From the NCBI GenBank assembly GCA_002696685.1, contig NZSI01000039.1, forward strand, positions 1-29,407: a DNA stretch of 29,407 nucleotides, written 5' to 3'. Both the position numbers and the translations under genes were made by a program. Below the pieces are notes generated by a model that searched no databases, had not been told where the DNA came from, and was given only the letters and a program-made list of their open reading frames with translations. Shown piece after piece: positions 8,663 to 15,623 of this stretch (positions are counted from its first letter, which is position 1; every line of letters starts with the position of its first letter). This DNA comes from Chloroflexota bacterium. Its GTDB lineage: Bacteria; Chloroflexota; Dehalococcoidia; SAR202; UBA826.

Positions 8663-9947
8663 CGCTGGTATAAAGGATTATTACAAGAATATAGCCGACA
8701 ATTGCAGTAACAAAGATGGGATTATAGCTGCCTCTCCAGCTTGCTACCAAAGCTCCAGCGGTTGGTCCTATGCCCATTGCGGCCGTCCTACTGGGACCTG
8801 TTATTCCGGTTACTGTTCCGAAAGATCCTCTGTTAAAAACTGTCCCTAACATCATGCTGCCCAGGACATTTACGGCCCCTGTGATGGTGGTCCACACTAC
8901 AACGAGCGGAAAGCCTAGATCGAGCGGCGTCACCATCGTGAAAATAAGAGTTGGCAAAATTGCTGATAAAACAATAAGAATAGCTATTTTTTTTATCGTG
9001 AACCGATCGGTAAGCCAGCCCCATAACGGCACAGTCATGCCTCCTAAAAAGTTTCCTAATGTAAGTGCTCCCGCGGCTGTGACTTGTGTCATGCCTCCGT
9101 CTACAAGGAATGGCACCAATTGAAATACGACCATGGAGGTTGAAGCCACCGCTACGAATTCTGCGGTGAGTATGAACCAGAACGACGGTAGAGATATGAT
9201 TTCTCGTAGAGCCCATTTACGTTCGTTGGAAGATTTATCGCGGTTACTTGACGAAAGTTCTTCGCTTTCCCTTACTGAAGCCCCGTCTGGTAGTTGACCA
9301 ACGTTTTCCGGTTTATGTCTAACCATTAAGAATATTGGTAGTGACAGAGGAATCGCAGTTAATCCAAGAATTCTATAAGCCGATCGCCAGGAAAATGCTG
9401 TGGAGAGTGCAGTTATTATCTGAATGTTTACAGATTCACTTGTAATACGATTTAGAGAAGTGATCCCCATCGCAAGATTTCTTCGCTTATTGAAGAAATT
9501 TACTGCTATCGTCCTAGGAATAAGGTTTTGTAGGTTGGGTCCGGCTATTGAACGGACAATTATGTAAGAAAAGAAAAACTGCCAGACCGTCTGAGATTCT
9601 GACATGTATATGAGTCCCAACCCTACCAGTATGGCCGCACTTAACATCATCCACCTGGGTCCGAATCTGTCGACTAGTCTACCTATGAATGGCATCGTCA
9701 TACCTGAGGTCCAGGTGCCGAGAGTGGCGGCTAGAGCAATGGTTTTTCTATCCCATTCCATATCGTGGGCAATCAGGTCCTGAACTCCCGCGAGGACAGT
9801 TTGGGAAACGCTGGCTGCTATAAAAGCCCCCACGGCCGCAACTCCCAACACCAGCCATCCGTAGAAAAACGGAGGCCTAGGGTGCCACGTGTAGATTAGG
9901 TTTAAAAGATTTTTCAAAAGTATTCCAATCGGTGTGCTCGCCATCAT
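8637..9947 (-). CDS. MFS transporter, 12 membrane segments
   Basis: A 436-residue major facilitator with about twelve hydrophobic segments in two sets of six, separated by a hydrophilic central loop around residues 210-245 (SVRESEELSSSNRDKSSNERKW). The loop 2-3 signature is GRLVDRFGPR, with its counterpart GWLTDRFTIKK in the second half. The N-terminal FFYGWLVLGV resembles the monocarboxylate/oxalate-formate antiporter (OFA/MCT-like) branch, so an organic anion such as a carboxylate is the likely cargo (inference). It is transcribed away from the catabolic operon starting at 10080 and may import that pathway's substrate. No clear Shine-Dalgarno precedes the ATG at 9947; the directly following second ATG is equally possible. 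Confidence 0.88.
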   Translation of the reverse strand: MMASTPIGILLKNLLNLIYTWHPRPPFFYGWLVLGVAAVGAFIAASVSQTVLAGVQDLIAHDMEWDRKTIALAATLGTWTSGMTMPFIGRLVDRFGPRWMMLSAAILVGLGLIYMSESQTVWQFFFSYIIVRSIAGPNLQNLIPRTIAVNFFNKRRNLAMGITSLNRITSESVNIQIITALSTAFSWRSAYRILGLTAIPLSLPIFLMVRHKPENVGQLPDGASVRESEELSSSNRDKSSNERKWALREIISLPSFWFILTAEFVAVASTSMVVFQLVPFLVDGGMTQVTAAGALTLGNFLGGMTVPLWGWLTDRFTIKKIAILIVLSAILPTLIFTMVTPLDLGFPLVVVWTTITGAVNVLGSMMLGTVFNRGSFGTVTGITGPSRTAAMGIGPTAGALVASWRGSYNPIFVTAIVGYILVIILYTSVKTENSPL

Positions 9948-10058
9948 TCAAGCGACACATTACGTAATTCTAATAACCTTTGACAGTATCAATGGAAACG
10001 TAAGGCCACATGATACTATTTCGCGGCTTTTCTACTAATATTTGCATTTGAAGTAATC
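9948..10058. promoter_or_regulatory. Divergent promoter region with inverted repeat AGTATCA...TGATACT
   Basis: Roughly 130 bases separate the MFS gene and the catabolic operon. A perfect 7-base inverted repeat, AGTATCA (9985-9991) and TGATACT (10011-10017), with half-site centres 26 bases apart, sits in the middle. TTGACA at 9980-9985 overlaps the left half-site and could be a plus-strand -35, but no -10 at proper spacing is convincing. The arrangement fits an operator controlling both directions; the regulator is not obvious in the window. Confidence 0.35.
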
Positions 10059-10079
10059 ATGCCGCTTAAGGAGCAAAAG

Positions 10080-10910
10080 ATGAGTTACGAATTCATTAAA
10101 TATGAAGTTTCTGACAATGGTGTCGCCAAGGTGCTACTCAACAGACCCGAGAAATTGAACGCCCTAAGTCAGCCATTACAGAGGGAATTATATGACTGTC
10201 TTCAGGAGGCCGACGATGATCTGAGTGTCAGAGTTATAACTTTAAGGGGTGCCGGTAGGGCTTTTTGTGCTGGGTACGACGTAACACCTCCACAGACGGA
10301 GGAAGAGAGAACAGCATCTGCCGAGAGGAGGGGGCATATCAGGCAGGACATGCATAGGTTGAGAAAAACTGCCCGCCTGATGACCTCTGTCTTTGATCTT
10401 AGTAAGCCGGTGATTGCCGGGATACATGGTCACGTTATAGCAGGTGGAACTGATTTAGCTCTTCACTGCGACATTGTCATAGCGGCTGATGACGCCAATA
10501 TTGGTTTTCCGCCAGTTCGTTCAATGGGCACACCTCCTACACATATGTGGACATACATGGTGGGCCCCCAAAGGGCGAAGTGGTTTATGCTCACAGGCGA
10601 GACGGTATCTGGCAAGGAAGCAGAAGAGATGGGCTTGGTGATGCAATCGGTGCCTGCTGAGAGTCTGGATGCTGCTGTAGATGATTTAGCAAACAAGATG
10701 GCGAAAATCCCGTGGGACATGCTTGCTGCAAACAAAAGCATTGTGAATAAGGCGCTCGACCTTATGGGTAGAAACATGATGCAGACAATCGCGGCCGAAA
10801 CTGACGCTGTTGCACATCAATCAGAGATTGTCAGGGAGTTTAATAGAATATCAAATGAGCAGGGACTAAAAGCTGCACTTGCCTGGAGGGATGCTCCGTT
10901 CAGCGATTAG
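10080..10910 (+). CDS. Crotonase-fold (enoyl-CoA hydratase/isomerase family) protein with altered active site
   Basis: I choose the ATG at 10080 over the upstream in-frame ATG at 10059 because AAGGAG (10068-10073) sits 6 bases before it. The 276-residue protein shows the crotonase pattern: NRPEKLNAL (21-29), the first oxyanion segment AFCAGYD (61-67) and the second GHVIAGGTDLALHCD (117-131). The two catalytic glutamates of true enoyl-CoA hydratases (E144/E164 in the rat enzyme) are replaced: the first position is D125 and the second is P145 (FPPVRSMG). Simple hydration of a 2-enoyl-CoA is therefore doubtful; other reactions of the fold (isomerisation, hydrolysis, C-C cleavage, decarboxylation) remain possible. 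It is the first gene of a five-gene unit that includes a keto-acid hydratase and a lactonase-like protein. Confidence 0.88.
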   Translation: MSYEFIKYEVSDNGVAKVLLNRPEKLNALSQPLQRELYDCLQEADDDLSVRVITLRGAGRAFCAGYDVTPPQTEEERTASAERRGHIRQDMHRLRKTARLMTSVFDLSKPVIAGIHGHVIAGGTDLALHCDIVIAADDANIGFPPVRSMGTPPTHMWTYMVGPQRAKWFMLTGETVSGKEAEEMGLVMQSVPAESLDAAVDDLANKMAKIPWDMLAANKSIVNKALDLMGRNMMQTIAAETDAVAHQSEIVREFNRISNEQGLKAALAWRDAPFSD

Positions 10911-10964
10911 TAAATTATCTGAATTATTTTTTGGGTTTCGCTGATTTAACAGATAGGAGGAATA

Positions 10965-11753
10965 ATGTCTGAGAGTAGGATAGAAAGAGCAGGTCACTCC
11001 CTTTATAAAGAATTCACGTCTAGAGAGCAATTTTCTCTGATGGTGGGACCCGATGCTCCAGTCGACATAGAAGAAGCGTATTCCGTACAGGATATCTACA
11101 TGGATCTCAAGGCAGCGGATTCGGGAGGCTATGCGGGTTACAAGATCGCCTACACCACAAAGGTAATGCAGGAGAGACTTGGTGCTAAAGAGCCTGTTTA
11201 TGGAAGAATACTTTCGGACGGTGTCTTTAATTCTCCCTGTAAAGTACAAGCCTCGGATTATGTGAACATTGGTGTTGAATGCGAGGTTGCTGTAACACTT
11301 GGAAAGGATTTACTTCAAGGTGAGGCGCCTTTTACAAGAGAGACTGTTTACGAGTCAGTAGCACATATCGCGCTCGCCTTTGAGGTTATAGACGGCAGAC
11401 CATTCTTAGGAGATGCCAGTATTCCTCAATCTATAGCTACCAATATCAGCGGTGCAGGAGTTGTAATGGGCGATACGGTTGAAGGCTGGCGCGACCTCGA
11501 TGTTCCCGGGGCTGTATGTGAACTCAAGTTAAACGGGCAATCAGTTGGAACAGCCAGAGGAGAGGATGTTAATGGACATCCCGTTGAACCAATGATATGG
11601 ATAGCTAATGCGGTCGCATCTCGTGGCAAGTCACTTCGCAAGGGGGATGTTGTAATTACAGGTAGCATGATACCTCCAACCTTTATTGAGGCAGGTACCA
11701 TCGCTGTCGTTGAAATGGATAATCTTGGGTCCGTATCGCTTGATGTGTGGTGA
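10965..11753 (+). CDS. 2-keto-4-pentenoate hydratase / fumarylacetoacetate hydrolase family enzyme
   Basis: A 262-residue protein of the MhpD/HpcG type, which adds water to 2-hydroxy-dienoates in meta-cleavage pathways or catalyses related decarboxylation. Visible motifs: GYKIAYT (59-65, family G-x-K-I-G), metal ligands E105 and E107 in GVECEVAV, and the third acidic position near EVIDGR (140-145). The C-terminal VVITGSMIPP (229-238) matches the family's LTGSL-type loop. An AGGAGG box stands 5-6 bases before the ATG, the strongest ribosome site in this unit. It lies 54 bases after the crotonase-like gene and 40 before the SMP-30 gene. Whether it is hydratase or decarboxylase cannot be decided by eye, but family membership is clear. 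Confidence 0.9.
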   Translation: MSESRIERAGHSLYKEFTSREQFSLMVGPDAPVDIEEAYSVQDIYMDLKAADSGGYAGYKIAYTTKVMQERLGAKEPVYGRILSDGVFNSPCKVQASDYVNIGVECEVAVTLGKDLLQGEAPFTRETVYESVAHIALAFEVIDGRPFLGDASIPQSIATNISGAGVVMGDTVEGWRDLDVPGAVCELKLNGQSVGTARGEDVNGHPVEPMIWIANAVASRGKSLRKGDVVITGSMIPPTFIEAGTIAVVEMDNLGSVSLDVW

Positions 11754-11793
11754 GCATTTCACCTTTATTAGTTAGATGTTTGGAGGTGCCCAT

Positions 11794-12693
11794 ATGATGC
11801 AACCTGGTCAACCCCTTCTAGATGTTCACCAATGTGTATCCTACTGTGTTGGTAGTTTTGGACAGGGACTGGATCATCCTGAATGTATTGCCTGGGGCTG
11901 TGATGGATTTGCCTATGCGGGTGGTGAAGGAGGGCAGATATATCGGATTGATATAGCTGCTGGGACGTTTGAACAGTTTGCTACAACTCCGGGTTTCGTG
12001 GGTGGAATATGCCAGGATTCTGACCATAACTTATACGCTTGTGTTGGTAGTGGGGTCTACAGGATTACTCCTGGCGGAGCTGTCTCCTTGTATTCCGACG
12101 GGGATTACGGCGAGAAAATGGTGGCGCCTAATTATCCGGTTTTTGACGCTGATGGAAACTTGTATGTTTCAGACGCTGGGATATGGGGAGAATCGAACGG
12201 AAGGGTTTTCCGCATTAGACCGGGGGGCCATTCAGACGTGTGGTCCGAATATCCTAAGACGTTTCCAAACGGTTTATGCCTGTCGCCTGACGGTAAGTAT
12301 CTTTATGTGGCGGCTAGTCTCGATCAGCCACGAATAGAGCGAATCTTAATAAATGACGACGGCACACCAGGATCTAGGGAAATAGTCACGTCGGTGCCTC
12401 GAAGTGTGCCTGATGGTCTTGCTTTTGATGATGGAGGCAGCCTTTACATATCTTGTTATCGCCCTGATCGAATATGGCGTTATAAAGAAGATGAAGGGCT
12501 TGAAATACTGGTGGATGATTATGAAGGAACCCTCATGGCAGGCCCCACCAATATAGCTTTTTGCGGAACCGAGAGAGATGATTTATTGAGTTCAAACCTA
12601 GGGAGGTGGCACATCAGTCGCTATGATCTCAGTAAAATTGGCAACCCAAAAGGTGCCCCATTAAACTATCCCAAGATCTTAATTAGCCGGTAG
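11794..12693 (+). CDS. SMP-30/gluconolactonase-like beta-propeller
   Basis: A six-bladed propeller of the SMP-30/gluconolaconase/LRE family, which hydrolyses lactones with a single divalent metal. TGGAGGT (11781-11787) is 6 bases before the ATG at 11794, so I prefer this to the in-frame ATG at 11776; the product is 299 residues. Near the N-terminus HPECIAWGCDGFAYAGG carries the Glu expected as a metal ligand. KTFPNGLCLSPDGKYLYVAAS and SVPDGLAFDDGGSLYISCY supply the Asn and Asp ligands of the second and third conserved positions. No signal peptide is seen, so it is cytoplasmic. Placed between a keto-acid hydratase and an SDR, it probably opens a lactone intermediate. Confidence 0.87.
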   Translation: MMQPGQPLLDVHQCVSYCVGSFGQGLDHPECIAWGCDGFAYAGGEGGQIYRIDIAAGTFEQFATTPGFVGGICQDSDHNLYACVGSGVYRITPGGAVSLYSDGDYGEKMVAPNYPVFDADGNLYVSDAGIWGESNGRVFRIRPGGHSDVWSEYPKTFPNGLCLSPDGKYLYVAASLDQPRIERILINDDGTPGSREIVTSVPRSVPDGLAFDDGGSLYISCYRPDRIWRYKEDEGLEILVDDYEGTLMAGPTNIAFCGTERDDLLSSNLGRWHISRYDLSKIGNPKGAPLNYPKILISR

Positions 12694-12705
12694 CGAGGAA
12701 TTCAG

Positions 12706-13548
12706 ATGTCAGATTTAACAGGTAAGGTGGCCATAGTCACAGGTGGTGCCCAAGGAGTTGGGGGTGGAATATCTAGGAAAATGGCCTTGGCTGGAGCAAA
12801 GGTACTCGTAGCTGACATTGATCTGAAGACGGCAAATAAGACGGTAGATGCAGTAGTAGATATCGGTGGCACTGCCTCCGCGATAAGGATAGATGTAAAT
12901 TCCTACGATGATTTGAAATTGATGGTAAATGAGGCCCAGGTTTTATGGGGGAGAATCGACATATTGGTTAACAATGCTTATAACGCTGCAGACGGGCAGC
13001 AGGGTGGAGCTTTAGAGGTATCTGAAGAAAAATGGGAAAGTGACATACATTCATTGGTGACTTCTGTGTATGCAGGGAGTAAGTATGCGATACCGGTTCT
13101 TGCAGAAGGGGGTGGAGGATCAATTGTTAATATCTCATCTGTACATGGGTTACTCATGGCTCGCAAGGCGCTTACCTATGAAACTGGCAAGGCTGCTGTT
13201 ATAGCTATGACACGTCAAATGGCAGTCGATTACGGGGAGTTGGGAATAAGAGTTAACGCTATTTGTCCGGGACATATCGTTACTGAACGCATATTTGAGA
13301 GCACATGGAAAGATAATCCAGAGGGGTTAAAATTTTTTGAAGACCAATACCCTGTAAGACGGACTGGGGTTCCAGAAGATATCGGCAACGCTGCTGTTTT
13401 TCTCAGCTCGGATGACGCATCTTTCATAACTGGCCATGCTCTTCCGGTTGATGGAGGTCTTACAATCCAGTTGCAGGAGAATTTTGGGGTACAACAGGCT
13501 CAATATGCCAATGAGAACCCGGACGCCAAGATGCCTTACAAAAGATAG
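12706..13548 (+). CDS. Classical SDR oxidoreductase (FabG-like fold)
   Basis: A 280-residue classical short-chain dehydrogenase. The cofactor loop is TGGAQGVG (12-19), D37 after the second strand suggests NAD(H), the structural motif is NNAY (89-92, usually NNAG), and the catalytic residues are S145 with Y158-E-T-G-K162, at normal spacing. RVNAICPGHIVTE and the terminal TGHALPVDGGLT are standard. It probably oxidises a hydroxyl intermediate of the pathway encoded here. It starts 12 bases after the SMP-30 gene (AGGAATTC upstream) and ends 8 bases before the hydrolase, consistent with one operon. The roughly 25-residue tail after the SDR core (ENFGVQQAQYANENPDAK) is longer than usual. Confidence 0.92.
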   Translation: MSDLTGKVAIVTGGAQGVGGGISRKMALAGAKVLVADIDLKTANKTVDAVVDIGGTASAIRIDVNSYDDLKLMVNEAQVLWGRIDILVNNAYNAADGQQGGALEVSEEKWESDIHSLVTSVYAGSKYAIPVLAEGGGGSIVNISSVHGLLMARKALTYETGKAAVIAMTRQMAVDYGELGIRVNAICPGHIVTERIFESTWKDNPEGLKFFEDQYPVRRTGVPEDIGNAAVFLSSDDASFITGHALPVDGGLTIQLQENFGVQQAQYANENPDAKMPYKR

Positions 13549-13556
13549 GTGCAGAA

Positions 13557-14330
13557 ATGTCAAAAGTCGCCGTCAATGGGATAGAAATTGAATATCAGCG
13601 ATATGGGCCTGACAGCAGCAAGGCAAAGTCGATAGTATTTGCTCATGGAGCCGGAGGCAATTTGCTCTCATGGTTTCAACAGATACCTTATTTTTCCCGT
13701 AAATACGATTGTGTTGTTTTCTCACACAGAGGATTTGGTCATTCGCATGACTTAGATAATGGTCCTGGCATGGAAGCATTTTCTGATGATTTAGGGGGAC
13801 TCACAGAGGCATTGGAAATCGAGAGATTTCACCTGGTGGCTCAGTCCATGGGGGGCAGGACAGCTTTAGGATTTGCAGTCAATCAGCCAGAAAAGGTTTT
13901 GAGCATAACTTTTGCTGATACGACTGGCGCTATGGGAGAGGAGGATGTTGAAGCCGCTCTCACTGACTGGAGAGATTCTCATCCAGATACGAGAGGGATT
14001 GGATTCCGGGCGCTCTCAGAGGGTTTTCGTGAACGAAATCCGGATATGGCGAACCTATATCTTCAAATTCAAAGGTCTAATCCCCCCAGGGATATGAGTG
14101 GAGGGATACTTTACGGTGGACCTAAGGGTACTGAACTTAAAAAACTAACCATGCCTGTTCAGTTCATAGTAGGCGAAGAAGACGAAATCACTCCTCCTCA
14201 TGTGCTTCAAATAGCATCACACCATATTGAAGGATCCCGGGTTATTGTCATCCCTGATTGCGGCCACTCTGTCTATTTCGAAAAGCCAGACATATTCAAT
14301 TTTGAAGTGGGAAGATTTATCGACCCATAG
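13557..14330 (+). CDS. Alpha/beta hydrolase (enol-lactonase / C-C hydrolase-like)
   Basis: A 257-residue alpha/beta-hydrolase-fold enzyme with the oxyanion motif HGAG (30-33), nucleophile elbow AQSMGG with Ser97, acid Asp209 in GEEDEITPP and His237 in PDCGHSVYFEKP. Size and motif pattern match enol-lactone hydrolases and meta-cleavage (MhpC/BphD-like) hydrolases, and many esterases, so the exact reaction is open. It is the last gene of the five-gene unit and starts 8 bases after the SDR. Next to a 2-keto-4-pentenoate hydratase homologue, a role in ring-fission or lactone hydrolysis is attractive, but no ring-cleavage dioxygenase is present in the window. Confidence 0.88.
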   Translation: MSKVAVNGIEIEYQRYGPDSSKAKSIVFAHGAGGNLLSWFQQIPYFSRKYDCVVFSHRGFGHSHDLDNGPGMEAFSDDLGGLTEALEIERFHLVAQSMGGRTALGFAVNQPEKVLSITFADTTGAMGEEDVEAALTDWRDSHPDTRGIGFRALSEGFRERNPDMANLYLQIQRSNPPRDMSGGILYGGPKGTELKKLTMPVQFIVGEEDEITPPHVLQIASHHIEGSRVIVIPDCGHSVYFEKPDIFNFEVGRFIDP

Positions 14331-14400
14331 TTCTGCTAGATATCTTGAAAAGGTACCCATCTATGAGTGATAACTTCTGGAATAGATCTATCGCAAACTC

Positions 14401-15498
14401 CTAGGACACGCGATACTGCTCCAGGAATTCTAGATTGGGTTCCATGCCAAATCCTGGCAAGTCGGGCGGGCTTACAAATCCGTTTTCCACCTGGAGTGTG
14501 TAGCTGAAAACCTTGTCGAATATAGGATCCGTTTCTCCTCTGTAGTACTCAAGGATTAATCCGTTTGGTATTGCGCAGAGGAGGTGAATGTGTACTTCCT
14601 GTCTTCCGTGAGGTGCAATTGGGAGATTATGTGCTTGGGCCTGTGCTGCGACTTTCATGAATTCTGTAGCTCCACCCATGATGAGTGCGTCTGGTTGAAG
14701 GATTGCAGCTGCCCTGCTTTCTATTAGGTCCCTGAATCCGTACTTTGTATATTCGTTCTCCCCGGTTGCAATAGGTATAGACGTTGCCTGGCTAATTAGA
14801 ACGTGGCCTTTGTAATCGTCTGGGGGAATAGGCTCCTCGAACCAAAATATGTCATATGGTTCCATTTTACGAGCTATTTCAATTGCTTCGTAATAACGAT
14901 AGGCGCAGTTCGCGTCTACCAGCAGTTTCACGTCTGGCCCCACTGCCTCTCGAACTGCTTTTACCCTCTCCACATCTTCGTTAATCGGGACGGCACCTAT
15001 TTTCATTTTTACGGCGTCCGCGCCCATTTCAACACTAGTAGTCATTTCATTCTGCAGCTCAGCTAATCCTTTCCCTTCCTCGTAATACCCTCCTGCTATA
15101 TATACAGGTACTTTTTCTGTGTAGCCTCCAAGTAGTTTATACACGGGCTTATTTGCAGCTTTACCTTTTATGTCCCAAAGGGCTATATCAATACCGCTTA
15201 TAACACGGGTTGAAAGGCCACGCCTTCCGGTTATCTTTGGCTCCCAGAGTTCGTCCCATATACGCTCATTGTCGAAGGGGTCTTGTCCAATTACGAAATC
15301 CTTGTAGTAGTCAAAAATTGACTTAACTATCTCGTCTGATGAATGTGTCCCACCAATCTGACCCACCCCTGTAATTCCTTCATCCGTGTCAATAAAGACG
15401 AAATTCCGTCCGTCATGAGTGTAGGTGTGCTTGCCATTACTTTGAGGTACTCTCTTTGGCCAGCGATAACACTCTACTCTCATGTTAGTTATTTTCAT
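14401..15498 (-). CDS. Mandelate racemase-subgroup enolase superfamily enzyme
   Basis: A 365-residue barrel enzyme that abstracts the alpha-proton of a carboxylate. All catalytic positions of the mandelate racemase subgroup are present: K164-M-K166, metal ligands D195, E221 and E247, the D270-H297 dyad, and E317. By my count these fall on the same residue numbers as in Pseudomonas mandelate racemase. The N-terminal capping domain starts at MKITNMRVEC. Likely reactions are racemisation or dehydration of a hydroxy acid or sugar acid. GGAG lies 8 bases upstream of the ATG on the minus strand. It stands alone, convergent with the alpha/beta hydrolase gene and divergent from the vWA gene. Confidence 0.94.
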   Translation of the reverse strand: MKITNMRVECYRWPKRVPQSNGKHTYTHDGRNFVFIDTDEGITGVGQIGGTHSSDEIVKSIFDYYKDFVIGQDPFDNERIWDELWEPKITGRRGLSTRVISGIDIALWDIKGKAANKPVYKLLGGYTEKVPVYIAGGYYEEGKGLAELQNEMTTSVEMGADAVKMKIGAVPINEDVERVKAVREAVGPDVKLLVDANCAYRYYEAIEIARKMEPYDIFWFEEPIPPDDYKGHVLISQATSIPIATGENEYTKYGFRDLIESRAAAILQPDALIMGGATEFMKVAAQAQAHNLPIAPHGRQEVHIHLLCAIPNGLILEYYRGETDPIFDKVFSYTLQVENGFVSPPDLPGFGMEPNLEFLEQYRVS

Positions 15499-15623
15499 TT
15501 GATTAACTCCAGCGAATAATTTTTCAGTACTATTTATTAACTACACTGACTGCCGATTCTAGCATGACAAAACCCGTTGCGTAATTTCAAATTTGTTGGT
15601 CCTGTTGATGTACTATTTCCGTT

